DNA of 64,000 nt from NCBI GenBank assembly GCA_029262875.1, contig JAJCYO010000075.1, forward strand, positions 60,217 through 124,216, written 5' to 3'. The first letter of the stretch is position 1; every line of letters begins with the position of its first letter. Source of the stretch: Flavobacteriales bacterium (GTDB lineage: Bacteria; Bacteroidota; Bacteroidia; Flavobacteriales_E; Vicingaceae). Positions 35,497 through 44,331 of the stretch are shown in pieces. A program made the translations under genes and the position numbers. The notes under the pieces are model-generated. The model was not told the DNA's origin. It searched no databases and was given only the letters and a program-made list of their open reading frames with translations.

Positions 35497-35844
35497 TTAT
35501 ATTCTTTGTCTATTCATCCAGTACAACACTAAATTTAATACTCCTGATAAAAGGAAAAGATTAAAAACCATATTATTTACCATTTCTCCTTCTACAATTA
35601 CAAATCCTACATAGCCTAATATGGTAATGATTCCTCCAACTAACTCCCATTTCAAGGCAATCAGCGTTCCTAAGAATAGTAATCCCATACTAATTGCCAA
35701 TTGTGTTTCTTTGGTTGTCAATATTGGCAAATTTGAAAAATCTGCTTCTACTACATGAGCTCCTATAATGTAGAAAACCAATCCTAAAATTATTAAGGAA
35801 AATAATTTGGTACTCCATTTTAATATTTTCTTAAACGTTTCCAT
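35497..35844 (-). CDS. Small four-helix membrane protein
   Basis: A 115-residue protein with four predicted membrane segments (about 12-29, 47-62, 68-84, 92-108) and very short loops. The family is not recognised with certainty. Its start overlaps the end of the upstream DUF3999-like gene by 14 bp, so it is translated from the same operon mRNA. Confidence 0.6.
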   Translation of the reverse strand: METFKKILKWSTKLFSLIILGLVFYIIGAHVVEADFSNLPILTTKETQLAISMGLLFLGTLIALKWELVGGIITILGYVGFVIVEGEMVNNMVFNLFLLSGVLNLVLYWMNRQRI

Positions 35845-37063
35845 CTTGTTTTGTGTTTTGCATTTCTGTTATCATTTTGTATGACATGTACCCTAACAAC
35901 AAAGCTACTACAGCAATCGCTCCCCACATCCACAACGTTGAAGTAATAACTTTTTTGGTTGTTTTGTATTGAATGGAAGTTATACTCCCTGTTGTTAGCA
36001 ACTGAATATCATCAGGTATTTTATACTTGAAATGGTTGATGTCATAATTAGGTCGAGTGTATATGTTCTCGTTTTCAAAAACTAATTTATAATTTTTTCC
36101 TGACTCTAAATGTGTGATTAAATACCTGTTTAACTGATAGGCCTCTACCCTAACGTTTTCCAACGGTGGATTATCTTCATTGTCTATTACAATGTAAAAC
36201 TCCTTGTGCTGAAAATCAGAAAAATGAATCGTAAAATCACTGTTTGAATTGAGGGTGATGTAATCCTCTACCTCGTAATACGTCCGTCCTTTTTTATCAG
36301 TATGCTTAAAGCAAATTTTAGCATTTCTGTAATAATAAGCTGGTTTATCTACCTTGATGGTGAGCTTATCAAAATAAGGAATTGCCGCAAAATTTACTTT
36401 AATGTAAGTCTGTTTGGTTTCCGTACTATCAAAACGAGTTAACACTGGTGCTTCCAGTTTTTTAAATTTACCTTGTTCTTGATAGGTATCAAAATACCCT
36501 ATTTTCATCACATTAATTGGTAAACTGAAACAATCGAATATGATAATTCGGTAATACTTGTAATCGGTGTAAGGGAAATTTAAACTCTTTACTTCTGATG
36601 TGGTATGGTGTCCATTGGCAGAATGAAAGGTATAATCCTCTTTGATGGTGTACCAATTGTTGTAATCGTCACTTCCAGCCAATTCTAAATGCTTTCTAAC
36701 ATCAAAATTCTTGATCTGAAGCTGGATGTTATTGATGGTATCTTTGTGTTCGTTTTCTACCACTAAGACTGTAGCCCCATTTCGCCACCTTATTTTTTTA
36801 ACTACATCATATTCCTTGAATACGCGTTTGGTTACTGAAAATGGCTCTTTTTCAATAAAGTAAGGAACATCTTTTCCTGTCCCATCTTTTATTCTGATGT
36901 CTGAAAACTGTGTATTCAGTTTTCCAACAATTTTAGGCTGTAAATCTATTTTATAGAATGCCTCTTTGTCGATTTTTTCTACCTCAGTTTGCCACTGGTA
37001 GCCCTGGCTATAAAGGCTACCAGCAAACAATAAACTGAGGGTTATAAAGATTACCTTTTTCAT
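35831..37063 (-). CDS. DUF3999-like exported protein
   Basis: A protein of about 410 residues from ATG 37063 (MKKVIFITLSLLFAGSLYSQ, a clear signal peptide). A start eight codons upstream at 37087 would overlap the DUF2339 gene and precede the signal. The body is beta-rich (YQWQTEVEKIDKEAFYKIDL, FSDIRIKDGTGKDVPYFIE, FDVRKHLELAGSDDYNNW). One C-terminal membrane helix (about 383-400, LWMWGAIAVVALLLGYM) follows. DUF3999 and DUF2339 genes are commonly adjacent, as here. The DUF3999 label rests on that pairing and on the NxxxxLxLxGSxDxxxW-like segment. Confidence 0.68.
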   Translation of the reverse strand: MKKVIFITLSLLFAGSLYSQGYQWQTEVEKIDKEAFYKIDLQPKIVGKLNTQFSDIRIKDGTGKDVPYFIEKEPFSVTKRVFKEYDVVKKIRWRNGATVLVVENEHKDTINNIQLQIKNFDVRKHLELAGSDDYNNWYTIKEDYTFHSANGHHTTSEVKSLNFPYTDYKYYRIIIFDCFSLPINVMKIGYFDTYQEQGKFKKLEAPVLTRFDSTETKQTYIKVNFAAIPYFDKLTIKVDKPAYYYRNAKICFKHTDKKGRTYYEVEDYITLNSNSDFTIHFSDFQHKEFYIVIDNEDNPPLENVRVEAYQLNRYLITHLESGKNYKLVFENENIYTRPNYDINHFKYKIPDDIQLLTTGSITSIQYKTTKKVITSTLWMWGAIAVVALLLGYMSYKMITEMQNTKQDGNV

Positions 37064-37067
37064 GTTT

Positions 37068-39512
37068 CTATTTTTTATCAGAACCATTGTCTAATAACAG
37101 GTTCTTTAGTTTTTGATACATAAATGAGATTACTAATAACAGTACGCCTAATAATATAAAGGCTACTATTTTACCAGCTTCTGATGCTCCTTTGATGTCG
37201 AACAAAAAGAGTTTAACCAATATTACACTAAATATGCTCAATGAAATAATTCGTAATGTTCTGTACTTGTATTTCATACCCACCAACATTAGTACAAAAG
37301 AGGCAACACCCCATACAATTGGATAACCAATTTTTACGGTTTGCTTATTGATGAAATGCGCATTTTCCTGAAATTGGTCAAAGAAGATCAATAGGGTTTG
37401 ATGATTCAATTGGATGCTAGCTACAATTAACCCCAACAGAGACAATCCCCAAACGGTTGTTTTACCAATATCAGACCTCATTCCAAACCATTTTCTTACA
37501 TTTTTAAACAACTGGACTCCAATAACAGCGATTAATGCAAGGTTAAAGTACTGTATTCCAAAATTCCAAAATGATACTTCTCCGGCCATATAATCTTCTC
37601 TTATCGCTACTTCTAATCCGTGGAATAATGGGTAGATAAACAATGTAATTACAGCTGTTAGCGTAACCCCTTTTTCTAAGAGGTTGTTGTTGATTGCTTT
37701 CGCATACATCCATAATCCTAATAAGAATAAATAAGTGTATCCCATTATGCTAATTGTTGCTAAAGCAGCGTCACCTAATCGATAGTTAATCTGAAACCCG
37801 ATTTCGATTATACCTATCAAATAGATGAGTGAAGCAACAATAATTGCAGCCATGTTTTTGATCAACTTTACTCCAACTCCAGAAAGGAAATCTTTCTCCT
37901 TTTCGTTATTTAATAACCTTGAATAAGCAACTACACCTATTATACTGAATATGGTTGTTATGAAACCTTTATTCACGATTACTGACAAGGATGATGTTCC
38001 ATAATCGAAATAGATTTGTTGCCAATCCATTAGTAAGCTCACTAACATTAAACCTAATATTACCAATGAACTCAGCTTCATGAATTTGATGTTAGATTTT
38101 TGACCTAACCATAGTAGCAGAACCATTTCTGTTGTCCAGAATAAAGTAATGTAGTTCCCTGACAACTGCACTGGAGCGGCTAAACTTACAAAGGTTAATA
38201 CCATTCCAATCAATAAAAAGATCAATGACTTATCTACATTTTTTCGCTTAAATAATGGGAAAGCAAATAGAAGGTTGTATACACCTAAACCAATCGTAAA
38301 TAATCCTTGGTAATTTTTATGCCCTGATAAAAATAGGATAGACATTCCTGCAGCGTAAAACAATGCTGTTGTTGATAACATCAATCCAAACTCATATCCT
38401 TTAAATTTTCTTTTTTCTTTTACATTATTTACAATGTGCATAAAGAAGAAAATAACATAGAAAATGGCAGCAAATATCATTGCTCCTTTATATGGTGGTT
38501 GTTCCACATCAATTATTTTTGAAACAAACCAAGCTCCATACATCGCTACTGTAAAAGCAAAGGAAAGGATGTTAACCACATTCCATTTTTTGAAATAGGC
38601 CAACACTAACATTCCTACATTTACAATGGCCAAATAACTAAACAATACTTGATAATTTCCTCCACCATTGCTTACCATTAATGGCGTTGAAAAAGCGCCA
38701 ATTAATCCTAAAATAGCCAGTTCTTTTCTGTCGTAACTAATGGATAGTAAGACTGAAAATCCGGTAATCAATACCATTAGTGAGAATGCTACGGGTTGAC
38801 TGAATAACTCATAATTGTGAAACCCTATGGAGATCGTATAATAAAATACTGCCATTGCCCCTCCAACCAATACTGAACTAAATGCCGTAAATGTTTTTCG
38901 CATTCGATGAGCAAAAAGTGTTAATACACCTCCACTTAAAATTCCGATTGCTACTCTACCTATTTCACTGATCCATTCTTTATCAATAGCGTATCGTACA
39001 AAATAAGCAATCCCTAATACCAAAATTCCTATACCAATTTTATTGATGAGATTTTCTCCAATAAATTTTTCGATATCTCTTTTCTTTTCCTTTTTAGGTT
39101 TTACAAAAGCTGCTTGCTTTGGTTTTTTAGGGATTGCTACTTTGGGTTCAACTTTCTTTTCTGGAAGGTTTGGTTGAACCACTTTTGGTTGTACCTCCTC
39201 AATTATAGGTTCTTTTACTTCTTCTTTTATTTCTTCCTTTGGTTCTTCTTTCTGTTCAACCTCTTTTTCTTCTATTGGTAAAGATTCCATTAATGTCACC
39301 ACCCTTTCATCTATGGTTACACTGTCTTCATCCTGTATTGGATCTTTAATCTCCTCCTTTCCTTTTTCTAATTTATCCAGTTTAATGTGCAGCAAATTGA
39401 CTTTCGCCATTACTTCTCTAATTAAACTACTGGTTGATGTTTTAAACCATATCAATAAAATGACTGGTAGCGCTAAAATTGCAAGTAATAAAAAAATGAT
39501 GATACCTTCCAT
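37068..39512 (-). CDS. DUF2339 polytopic membrane protein
   Basis: An 814-residue protein with one N-terminal helix (3-24), a coiled-coil and Glu/Lys/Pro-rich linker (about 30-145), and then more than twenty membrane segments. The segment opening the membrane part, DIEKFIGENLINKIGIGILVLGIAYFVRYAIDKEWI, is the mark of DUF2339; it is followed by IGRVAIGILSGGVLTLFAHRM. The function is unknown; proposals involve the envelope. It is the first gene of the seven-gene operon and has a well-formed promoter at 39536-39567 with TACTGACTTTTT motifs upstream. Confidence 0.88.
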   Translation of the reverse strand: MEGIIIFLLLAILALPVILLIWFKTSTSSLIREVMAKVNLLHIKLDKLEKGKEEIKDPIQDEDSVTIDERVVTLMESLPIEEKEVEQKEEPKEEIKEEVKEPIIEEVQPKVVQPNLPEKKVEPKVAIPKKPKQAAFVKPKKEKKRDIEKFIGENLINKIGIGILVLGIAYFVRYAIDKEWISEIGRVAIGILSGGVLTLFAHRMRKTFTAFSSVLVGGAMAVFYYTISIGFHNYELFSQPVAFSLMVLITGFSVLLSISYDRKELAILGLIGAFSTPLMVSNGGGNYQVLFSYLAIVNVGMLVLAYFKKWNVVNILSFAFTVAMYGAWFVSKIIDVEQPPYKGAMIFAAIFYVIFFFMHIVNNVKEKRKFKGYEFGLMLSTTALFYAAGMSILFLSGHKNYQGLFTIGLGVYNLLFAFPLFKRKNVDKSLIFLLIGMVLTFVSLAAPVQLSGNYITLFWTTEMVLLLWLGQKSNIKFMKLSSLVILGLMLVSLLMDWQQIYFDYGTSSLSVIVNKGFITTIFSIIGVVAYSRLLNNEKEKDFLSGVGVKLIKNMAAIIVASLIYLIGIIEIGFQINYRLGDAALATISIMGYTYLFLLGLWMYAKAINNNLLEKGVTLTAVITLFIYPLFHGLEVAIREDYMAGEVSFWNFGIQYFNLALIAVIGVQLFKNVRKWFGMRSDIGKTTVWGLSLLGLIVASIQLNHQTLLIFFDQFQENAHFINKQTVKIGYPIVWGVASFVLMLVGMKYKYRTLRIISLSIFSVILVKLFLFDIKGASEAGKIVAFILLGVLLLVISFMYQKLKNLLLDNGSDKK

Positions 39513-39535
39513 AGTGTTCGTTTTAAAATTCTAAA

Positions 39536-39567
39536 CAAACATAGAAAGTGAGTCCAATTCAGGCAAA
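39536..39567 (-). promoter_or_regulatory. Promoter of the DUF2339 operon
   Basis: On the minus strand the -33 box is TTTG (39567-39564) and the -7 box TATGTTTG (39543-39536), with 20 bp between. The -7 box ends 23 bp before the start codon at 39512. The layout is the same as in the promoter at 42668-42699. Confidence 0.75.
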
Positions 39568-39582
39568 CACATCAGGACAGAT

Positions 39583-39659
39583 TACTGACTTTTTGAATAA
39601 ATAAATATCCAACAAAATTCAATAAAAACAGTATTTTAGAATAATTTATACTGACTTTT
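39583..39659 (+). promoter_or_regulatory. Twin TACTGACTTTTT motif upstream of the DUF2339 promoter
   Basis: TACTGACTTTTT at 39583-39594 and TACTGACTTTT at 39649-39659, 66 bp apart. The proximal copy lies exactly 15 bp upstream of the -33 box, as does its counterpart at 42715. It is probably a regulator-binding site. Confidence 0.55.
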
Positions 39660-39691
39660 CGATAAGATGTTAAAGAGTGTTAAATTAGAAG

Positions 39692-40360
39692 TTAATTTCT
39701 GGGTTTTAGCCCATGAAACTGAATTCTCCATCCGAACTGAATGTAAAAGGAATTGATTTCAGTTGATTCAAATTTATTAGTCCCTGGATTCAAAATATCC
39801 ACATTTGTAAAGTTGTTCCCTTCAAATGTTATTCCCCAGTTAAAACTATGAAGTGCTCTTTTAGCATCATCCCTCTTGATATATAAACTAACTCCACCAC
39901 CGTATACAAATCCGGGATCATAACGATCATTGTCAATAATTTCTTCGTACCCAGTTCTTAAATTAAACCCAACCTTATTAAAAATTTTATATTCGAAAAT
40001 GGCTCCAACACTCCCCGCTCCATGTTCAAACAATGTTCCATTTCCATTATAACCACTCCCTGGCCCCGAAATTCCTGACTCGTTCAATTCTCCTTTTACT
40101 TTTAAAAAACCTCCAACTGAAAAATTATTATCTAAAGCGTACAGACCCATCAATTCCAACCCAATTCCTGGACCACTACTATAATCATTAATAGCTACGA
40201 AAACGATGGGGCTAATTCCCATTGAAAAATCGGAACGCACTACTTCTAATTCTATTTTTTCTTCAGAAACGTAGTCTTGAGCATACGATTGAACGGTAAA
40301 TGTAATAAGGAAAATGGGTAGTAAGAGCTGCTGTAATTTCATAAATATTATTGTTTTCAC
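39692..40360 (-). CDS. Outer-membrane beta-barrel protein
   Basis: A 222-residue exported protein. An extended N terminus ends in a signal peptide (cleavage near VQSYAQ, about residue 27); MKLQQLLLPIF at residue 7 is an alternative start. The rest alternates aromatic and polar residues as in small barrels (FSVGGFLKVKG, FNLRTGYEEII, GGGVSLYIKRD) and ends with the strand IQFGWRIQFHG. No enzymatic motif was found. It lies alone between the DUF2339 operon and the alpha/beta hydrolase gene. Confidence 0.7.
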   Translation of the reverse strand: MKTIIFMKLQQLLLPIFLITFTVQSYAQDYVSEEKIELEVVRSDFSMGISPIVFVAINDYSSGPGIGLELMGLYALDNNFSVGGFLKVKGELNESGISGPGSGYNGNGTLFEHGAGSVGAIFEYKIFNKVGFNLRTGYEEIIDNDRYDPGFVYGGGVSLYIKRDDAKRALHSFNWGITFEGNNFTNVDILNPGTNKFESTEINSFYIQFGWRIQFHGLKPRN

Positions 40361-40444
40361 TAATAAATATAGTCATTTAATCAATAACAACATCACATGG
40401 ATGGATAATCGGTTGCTTTAACTTAGCATGCGGTAAAATCTTGC

Positions 40445-41338
40445 TTACTTCTTAATAAAAACGTCAATGTTATTACGATAATTTTGATAACCGTACATCG
40501 GAGGAAGGTCATCATGATCTGTAGCATTTATTTTATGTGCTTCTTTGTAAACACCCTGATGGTTATCGTATACCACTTGTCCATGTGTATTGACGTTTAA
40601 GAATAAATCTTCTGTTCCATGCATCCACATTAAGGGCTGACTTATATTTTTAATCTCTTCCGCATTGTCGATTTTTAAATTGGTAATAAAAGATGGTGGC
40701 AAGCCTAACACACTGGCATCTTGTATCATCACAGCAGCAGAAGCAAATGGGGCTTCTAAAATTAATTTAGCAGGAGTTAGCGATCTTGGTTTTGAAGTTA
40801 ACTCGCAAGAAGGTGCAGAGCCCATACTGTATCCATACATCACTAAGCGATCATCAGTTAACCCACTTCCTTTTAACCAGTTTAATGCAGCATCTACATC
40901 TGCATACAGTCCATCTTCTGATGGCTCTCCTTCACTCAATCCATAACCTCTGTAATCCACCATCATCACCCCATAATTATTTTTACCGCCACAATGTGCT
41001 AACAATTTTGCACGTTGCCAATAATAATCCATGTGCTTGGAGTTTCCATGACAATACATGATTACTGTATCCGTACTAATTGTGTTTACATCTCCAATGT
41101 AAATGGCATATATGGTTGTTGGGGTTGCTTCTGATGGCGATTGTGAGTTTAATGTAAAGATGCTAACCAAATTACTCGGAATCGCATACGAAGCATCTAA
41201 AACGAAATGCTGTTCTCCATCATAACCATCCAGTTTGTACTCTGTAATTCCAGCCTCCGGATCAAATAAATTATCATCCAAGCGAAAACAACTGGTTAGT
41301 GAAATTCCTACTATGATATAAATAAATAACTTTCTCAT
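40445..41338 (-). CDS. Alpha/beta-hydrolase lipoprotein
   Basis: A protein of about 297 residues from ATG 41338 (MRKLFIYIIVGISLTSCFR, with lipobox LTSC). An alternative GTG at 41392 lies upstream of the signal peptide and would overlap the previous gene. The fold shows the oxyanion segment DTVIMYCHGNSKHMDYYW, VDYRGYGLSEGEPSE, the nucleophile elbow YGYSMGSAPS and a C-terminal His in KINATDHDDLPP. The nearest families are BAAT/DUF-type serine hydrolases. The substrate is unknown. It begins 4 bp after the stop of the gene at 41343-42014 and is probably cotranscribed with it. Confidence 0.85.
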   Translation of the reverse strand: MRKLFIYIIVGISLTSCFRLDDNLFDPEAGITEYKLDGYDGEQHFVLDASYAIPSNLVSIFTLNSQSPSEATPTTIYAIYIGDVNTISTDTVIMYCHGNSKHMDYYWQRAKLLAHCGGKNNYGVMMVDYRGYGLSEGEPSEDGLYADVDAALNWLKGSGLTDDRLVMYGYSMGSAPSCELTSKPRSLTPAKLILEAPFASAAVMIQDASVLGLPPSFITNLKIDNAEEIKNISQPLMWMHGTEDLFLNVNTHGQVVYDNHQGVYKEAHKINATDHDDLPPMYGYQNYRNNIDVFIKK

Positions 41339-41342
41339 CCTT

Positions 41343-42014
41343 CTAAAATTTTCTAATAAAACTGATATACACTCCAATCGCCCCTTTACCACTTACCCCC
41401 TTATAATCTACTACTCCCGGCTCATTATCAAGGTTAGGTGCCAAGTATTTAAATTCTATGTTGTGGTTCCATTTATCACGCACATTCGTGTAGCCTATCT
41501 GTGGGTTGACAATCCACCTGTTCTCTTGTGGTTGATCATGTTCCCTTGTATTCGCTAACTCAAACCAATTGTCTACACCAACGTAAACAAAGCTTTTTTT
41601 AGGTCTAATGTCCCAGTACATATTAACATCTACCTGAGGCCACAATTTAAAATTACTCTCCCATTTGTCGTAAGCCATATTTACCGCTGGTGTTACACTT
41701 AACCCTATTCTTAAGCTGTCATTGTAATAAAGGTTATGACAAGCTCCTATGTCTGTTTGAATTACTCCAAACAACAAAGAAGTGGTATGTACACTACCGA
41801 AAACGGTGGTTTTTTCTGTAACCCCTTGGGCGTACATTATTGATGTAAAAGGCATGGGAATCGTTGTTCCTGCAAAACCAATTAATGGCCCTCCTAAATG
41901 AGCTCCAACTGCTCTCTGTCCTTTATCCAAAGGCCTAACCACTCTCGATGGCATGCATGAGAACAATTGTGTTATGATGAGGAGGCCAGCCAGGCCATAA
42001 ATTATTTTTTTCAT
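41343..42014 (-). CDS. Exported lipoprotein, beta-barrel-like
   Basis: A 223-residue protein with a lipoprotein signal (MKKIIYGLAGLLIITQLFSC, Cys20). The mature part has alternating strands (RAVGAHLGGPLIGFAG, KTTVFGSVHTTSLLFGV, LRIGLSVTPAVNMAYD) and a terminal strand GAIGVYISFIRKF, as in outer-membrane barrels. A lipid anchor and a barrel in one chain are unusual, so the lipobox may be fortuitous. It is the second gene of the 42640-40445 unit. Confidence 0.65.
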   Translation of the reverse strand: MKKIIYGLAGLLIITQLFSCMPSRVVRPLDKGQRAVGAHLGGPLIGFAGTTIPMPFTSIMYAQGVTEKTTVFGSVHTTSLLFGVIQTDIGACHNLYYNDSLRIGLSVTPAVNMAYDKWESNFKLWPQVDVNMYWDIRPKKSFVYVGVDNWFELANTREHDQPQENRWIVNPQIGYTNVRDKWNHNIEFKYLAPNLDNEPGVVDYKGVSGKGAIGVYISFIRKF

Positions 42015-42043
42015 TCGCTAAATATAATATTATCTATTTTAGA

Positions 42044-42640
42044 TTAGAAAGATATGCCACAACTTAATCCTGCCCTTACTCCTAACTTTTGATCTGACCT
42101 ATACTCTAATTGGGCTTCGTAAAACGTGCTAAAAACTACATCGAAATTATCGTTCACAGGAATAAACATTTTCAGCTTTGCCCCGGCAGAACCCATTAAA
42201 AAATAGTCCCATCTTTCTTCAGTTTCACGATGAACTTCTAAACCTAAAGGGTTAACATAAGGCGATACATAGGTGTAGGGTAAAACTTTAACGTTATAAG
42301 TTACACCTTCTGGAATGGCAAATGAATACAATAACATTTCAGCGTTACCTCCAGCCGTTGCAGCAACACATAGCAACGCAGCTCCTACGACAATCCCTCC
42401 AGGCATATGAAATACACCTTCACCTCCGGACATGGCATAATTAAGGCCAACATTATCCGTCACCATGTATTCTGCATCTAATCCCACAAGATTACTACGC
42501 ATTAGTTTGGTTTTATTCACAGGCACTTTACGGCTCAATGAAATGTTAAATTTACCTTCTTCTAATTGGGCATTCCCCACTAATGCAAGCATTAAGAATA
42601 TAAAAAGCAAATTAGTTTTTAGTTTGTTGATTGTTTTCAT
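42044..42640 (-). CDS. Exported outer-membrane protein, first gene of a three-gene unit
   Basis: A 198-residue protein with a signal peptide (about 1-24, ending LVGNAQ). The mature part is beta-rich with glycine and aromatic residues (NVGLNYAMSGGEGVF, YVSPYVNPLGLEV, FDVVFSTFYEAQLEY, LGVRAGLSCGISF), fitting a small barrel. The family is not recognised. A strong promoter (42668-42699) and a pair of TACTGACTTTTT motifs lie upstream, in an arrangement shared with the DUF2339 operon. Confidence 0.65.
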   Translation of the reverse strand: MKTINKLKTNLLFIFLMLALVGNAQLEEGKFNISLSRKVPVNKTKLMRSNLVGLDAEYMVTDNVGLNYAMSGGEGVFHMPGGIVVGAALLCVAATAGGNAEMLLYSFAIPEGVTYNVKVLPYTYVSPYVNPLGLEVHRETEERWDYFLMGSAGAKLKMFIPVNDNFDVVFSTFYEAQLEYRSDQKLGVRAGLSCGISF

Positions 42641-42667
42641 TTTTTGTTTAGTTAGTTAAATCTGGAG

Positions 42668-42699
42668 CAAACATATAATAGTAGAAATTATTCGGCAAG
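42668..42699 (-). promoter_or_regulatory. Promoter of the 42640 gene
   Basis: On the minus strand the -33 box is CTTG (42699-42696), the spacer 20 bp, and the -7 box TATGTTTG (42675-42668). It lies 27 bp upstream of the ATG. Spacing and the surrounding sequence closely match 39536-39567. Confidence 0.7.
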
Positions 42700-42714
42700 C
42701 CATTAAAGCATGTT

Positions 42715-42794
42715 TACTGACTTTTTAGTTTCAACACATTCTTGCTGTAAACCTTTATTTATTGTAGTTTTATCAAATATATTACTGACTTTTT
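42715..42794 (+). promoter_or_regulatory. Second twin TACTGACTTTTT motif
   Basis: TACTGACTTTTT at 42715-42726 and at 42783-42794, 68 bp apart. The proximal copy is 15 bp from the -33 box. The distal copy ends 3 bp before the ATG of the divergent gene at 42798, so a bound factor could affect both directions. Confidence 0.55.
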
Positions 42795-42797
42795 ATT

Positions 42798-44315
42798 ATG
42801 GATAAATTACAAGAATTAATCAATACCTTATCAGAAGACGACAAGAGAGAGTTTAGGGTTTTCATTAACAGGCAGAAAAGTAAAAAACAACGTAAAGACT
42901 TAGATTTATTTGAATTAATAAATGAGCAGATAGATGCAAAATCGATTCAAGAGAAGTTGTACAAAACACCAAACAAAGTTGCTTATCACACCTTACGAAA
43001 AAGACTGTTAAAACACCTTACAGATTTTATTGTACTAAAGCAGATTGATGATGATACCACAGCTACGTCTTCCATTACTGGCTTAATCTCACTGGCCTCC
43101 TATTTATTTAAAAATCAAAGTAATGAATTCGGATGGAGAACACTTGTTAAGGCAGAACAAGCAGCCATTGACAACGAGCATTATGAATTGTTGAACAACA
43201 TCTATCATTTACAAATAGATGAATCCGATAGTGAATTTGCGCCAGACATCAATGAGATTTATAAAAAATGGACAGCAAATAAAGAGTTGGTAGATGAGAA
43301 TGAAAGGACAAAGATTGCATACAACTTTATCAAAAAAGAAATCAATGAAATTATTTTAAAAGGAGAAGACAAAAACGTCAATCAGGTTATTGAAGCCCTT
43401 TTAATAAAGTATAAACTCAATGATGTTGTATTTAAGCGCCCAGAAATTTTATACAAAGTGCTAGACCTTACCAGAAAGGTTATGCTTTCGAAAAAAGATT
43501 TTTACAATTTTGAGCCATATATTATTAAGATGTATAAAGAGTTAATCGCTCAACACGGTTTTTCGAAAAAAAACCATTTTTACAAAATTCATATCCTGTA
43601 TATGATTTCTCACATTCTTTACCGAAATAGAAAATTTGATGAGTCCAATGCTTACTTGGATCAAATGTATACCAGTATGCTTGAATACAATAAATCTTAT
43701 TATAAGCAATTTTACCCGAAGCACATTATGCTTTCGGCAGCCAATTTTGCCTTCTTAAACCAGAATGATAAATCCATTGAATTGCTTGACAACATTAAAT
43801 CAACAGCATTTAACAAACTATTAATAGAAGATCAGTTAAACATTAAGATGAACCTAACTATCTATTATGGATATGCAGGTGAGTACAAAAAAAGCAATTT
43901 CATTGTCCAAACTCTTAGCCATTCTGACAAATGGTTAACTAAAAAAATGGGAATTGAATGGGTGCTCAAAAAGAACATGATTGAGATAATGATACAGTAT
44001 GAATTAGAGAACTATGAAATTGCTTTGAACAGAATAAGATCATTCGAACACAGTTTCTCTCACTTATTTAATCATCCTTTATATGGAAGGGCTAATCAAT
44101 TTATTCAAACCGTAAAAACAATTATTAATCATCCAACCTATTTGAAAGACCAGAAATTTATTGAAGAAGTACAATCAACTTTGGTTAAAATCCCAGCTGA
44201 ACAAGAAGATTTGCAGGCCATGGCATATTATGCCTGGTTGAAATCAAAATTGTTAAATCAAAACGTTTATGATGTATTATTGGATATTGCTAACGCACAC
44301 TATGAAGAAGAATAA
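42798..44315 (+). CDS. Helical-repeat protein of unknown function
   Basis: A 505-residue soluble, almost wholly helical protein. The N terminus (MDKLQELINTLSEDDKREF, then YKTPNKVAYHTLRKRLLKHL) contains a small charged helical domain; the rest looks like TPR-type helix pairs (LASYLFKNQSNEFGWRTLVKAEQAA, FAFLNQNDKSIELLDNI, YYGYAGEYKKSNFIVQTL). No signal peptide. Proteins like this occur across Bacteroidota with no assigned role. It lies 16 bp upstream of cdaA on the same strand, so it is likely expressed with the c-di-AMP synthase. Confidence 0.7.
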   Translation: MDKLQELINTLSEDDKREFRVFINRQKSKKQRKDLDLFELINEQIDAKSIQEKLYKTPNKVAYHTLRKRLLKHLTDFIVLKQIDDDTTATSSITGLISLASYLFKNQSNEFGWRTLVKAEQAAIDNEHYELLNNIYHLQIDESDSEFAPDINEIYKKWTANKELVDENERTKIAYNFIKKEINEIILKGEDKNVNQVIEALLIKYKLNDVVFKRPEILYKVLDLTRKVMLSKKDFYNFEPYIIKMYKELIAQHGFSKKNHFYKIHILYMISHILYRNRKFDESNAYLDQMYTSMLEYNKSYYKQFYPKHIMLSAANFAFLNQNDKSIELLDNIKSTAFNKLLIEDQLNIKMNLTIYYGYAGEYKKSNFIVQTLSHSDKWLTKKMGIEWVLKKNMIEIMIQYELENYEIALNRIRSFEHSFSHLFNHPLYGRANQFIQTVKTIINHPTYLKDQKFIEEVQSTLVKIPAEQEDLQAMAYYAWLKSKLLNQNVYDVLLDIANAHYEEE

Positions 44316-44331
44316 ATGTTACTTTTGACAC

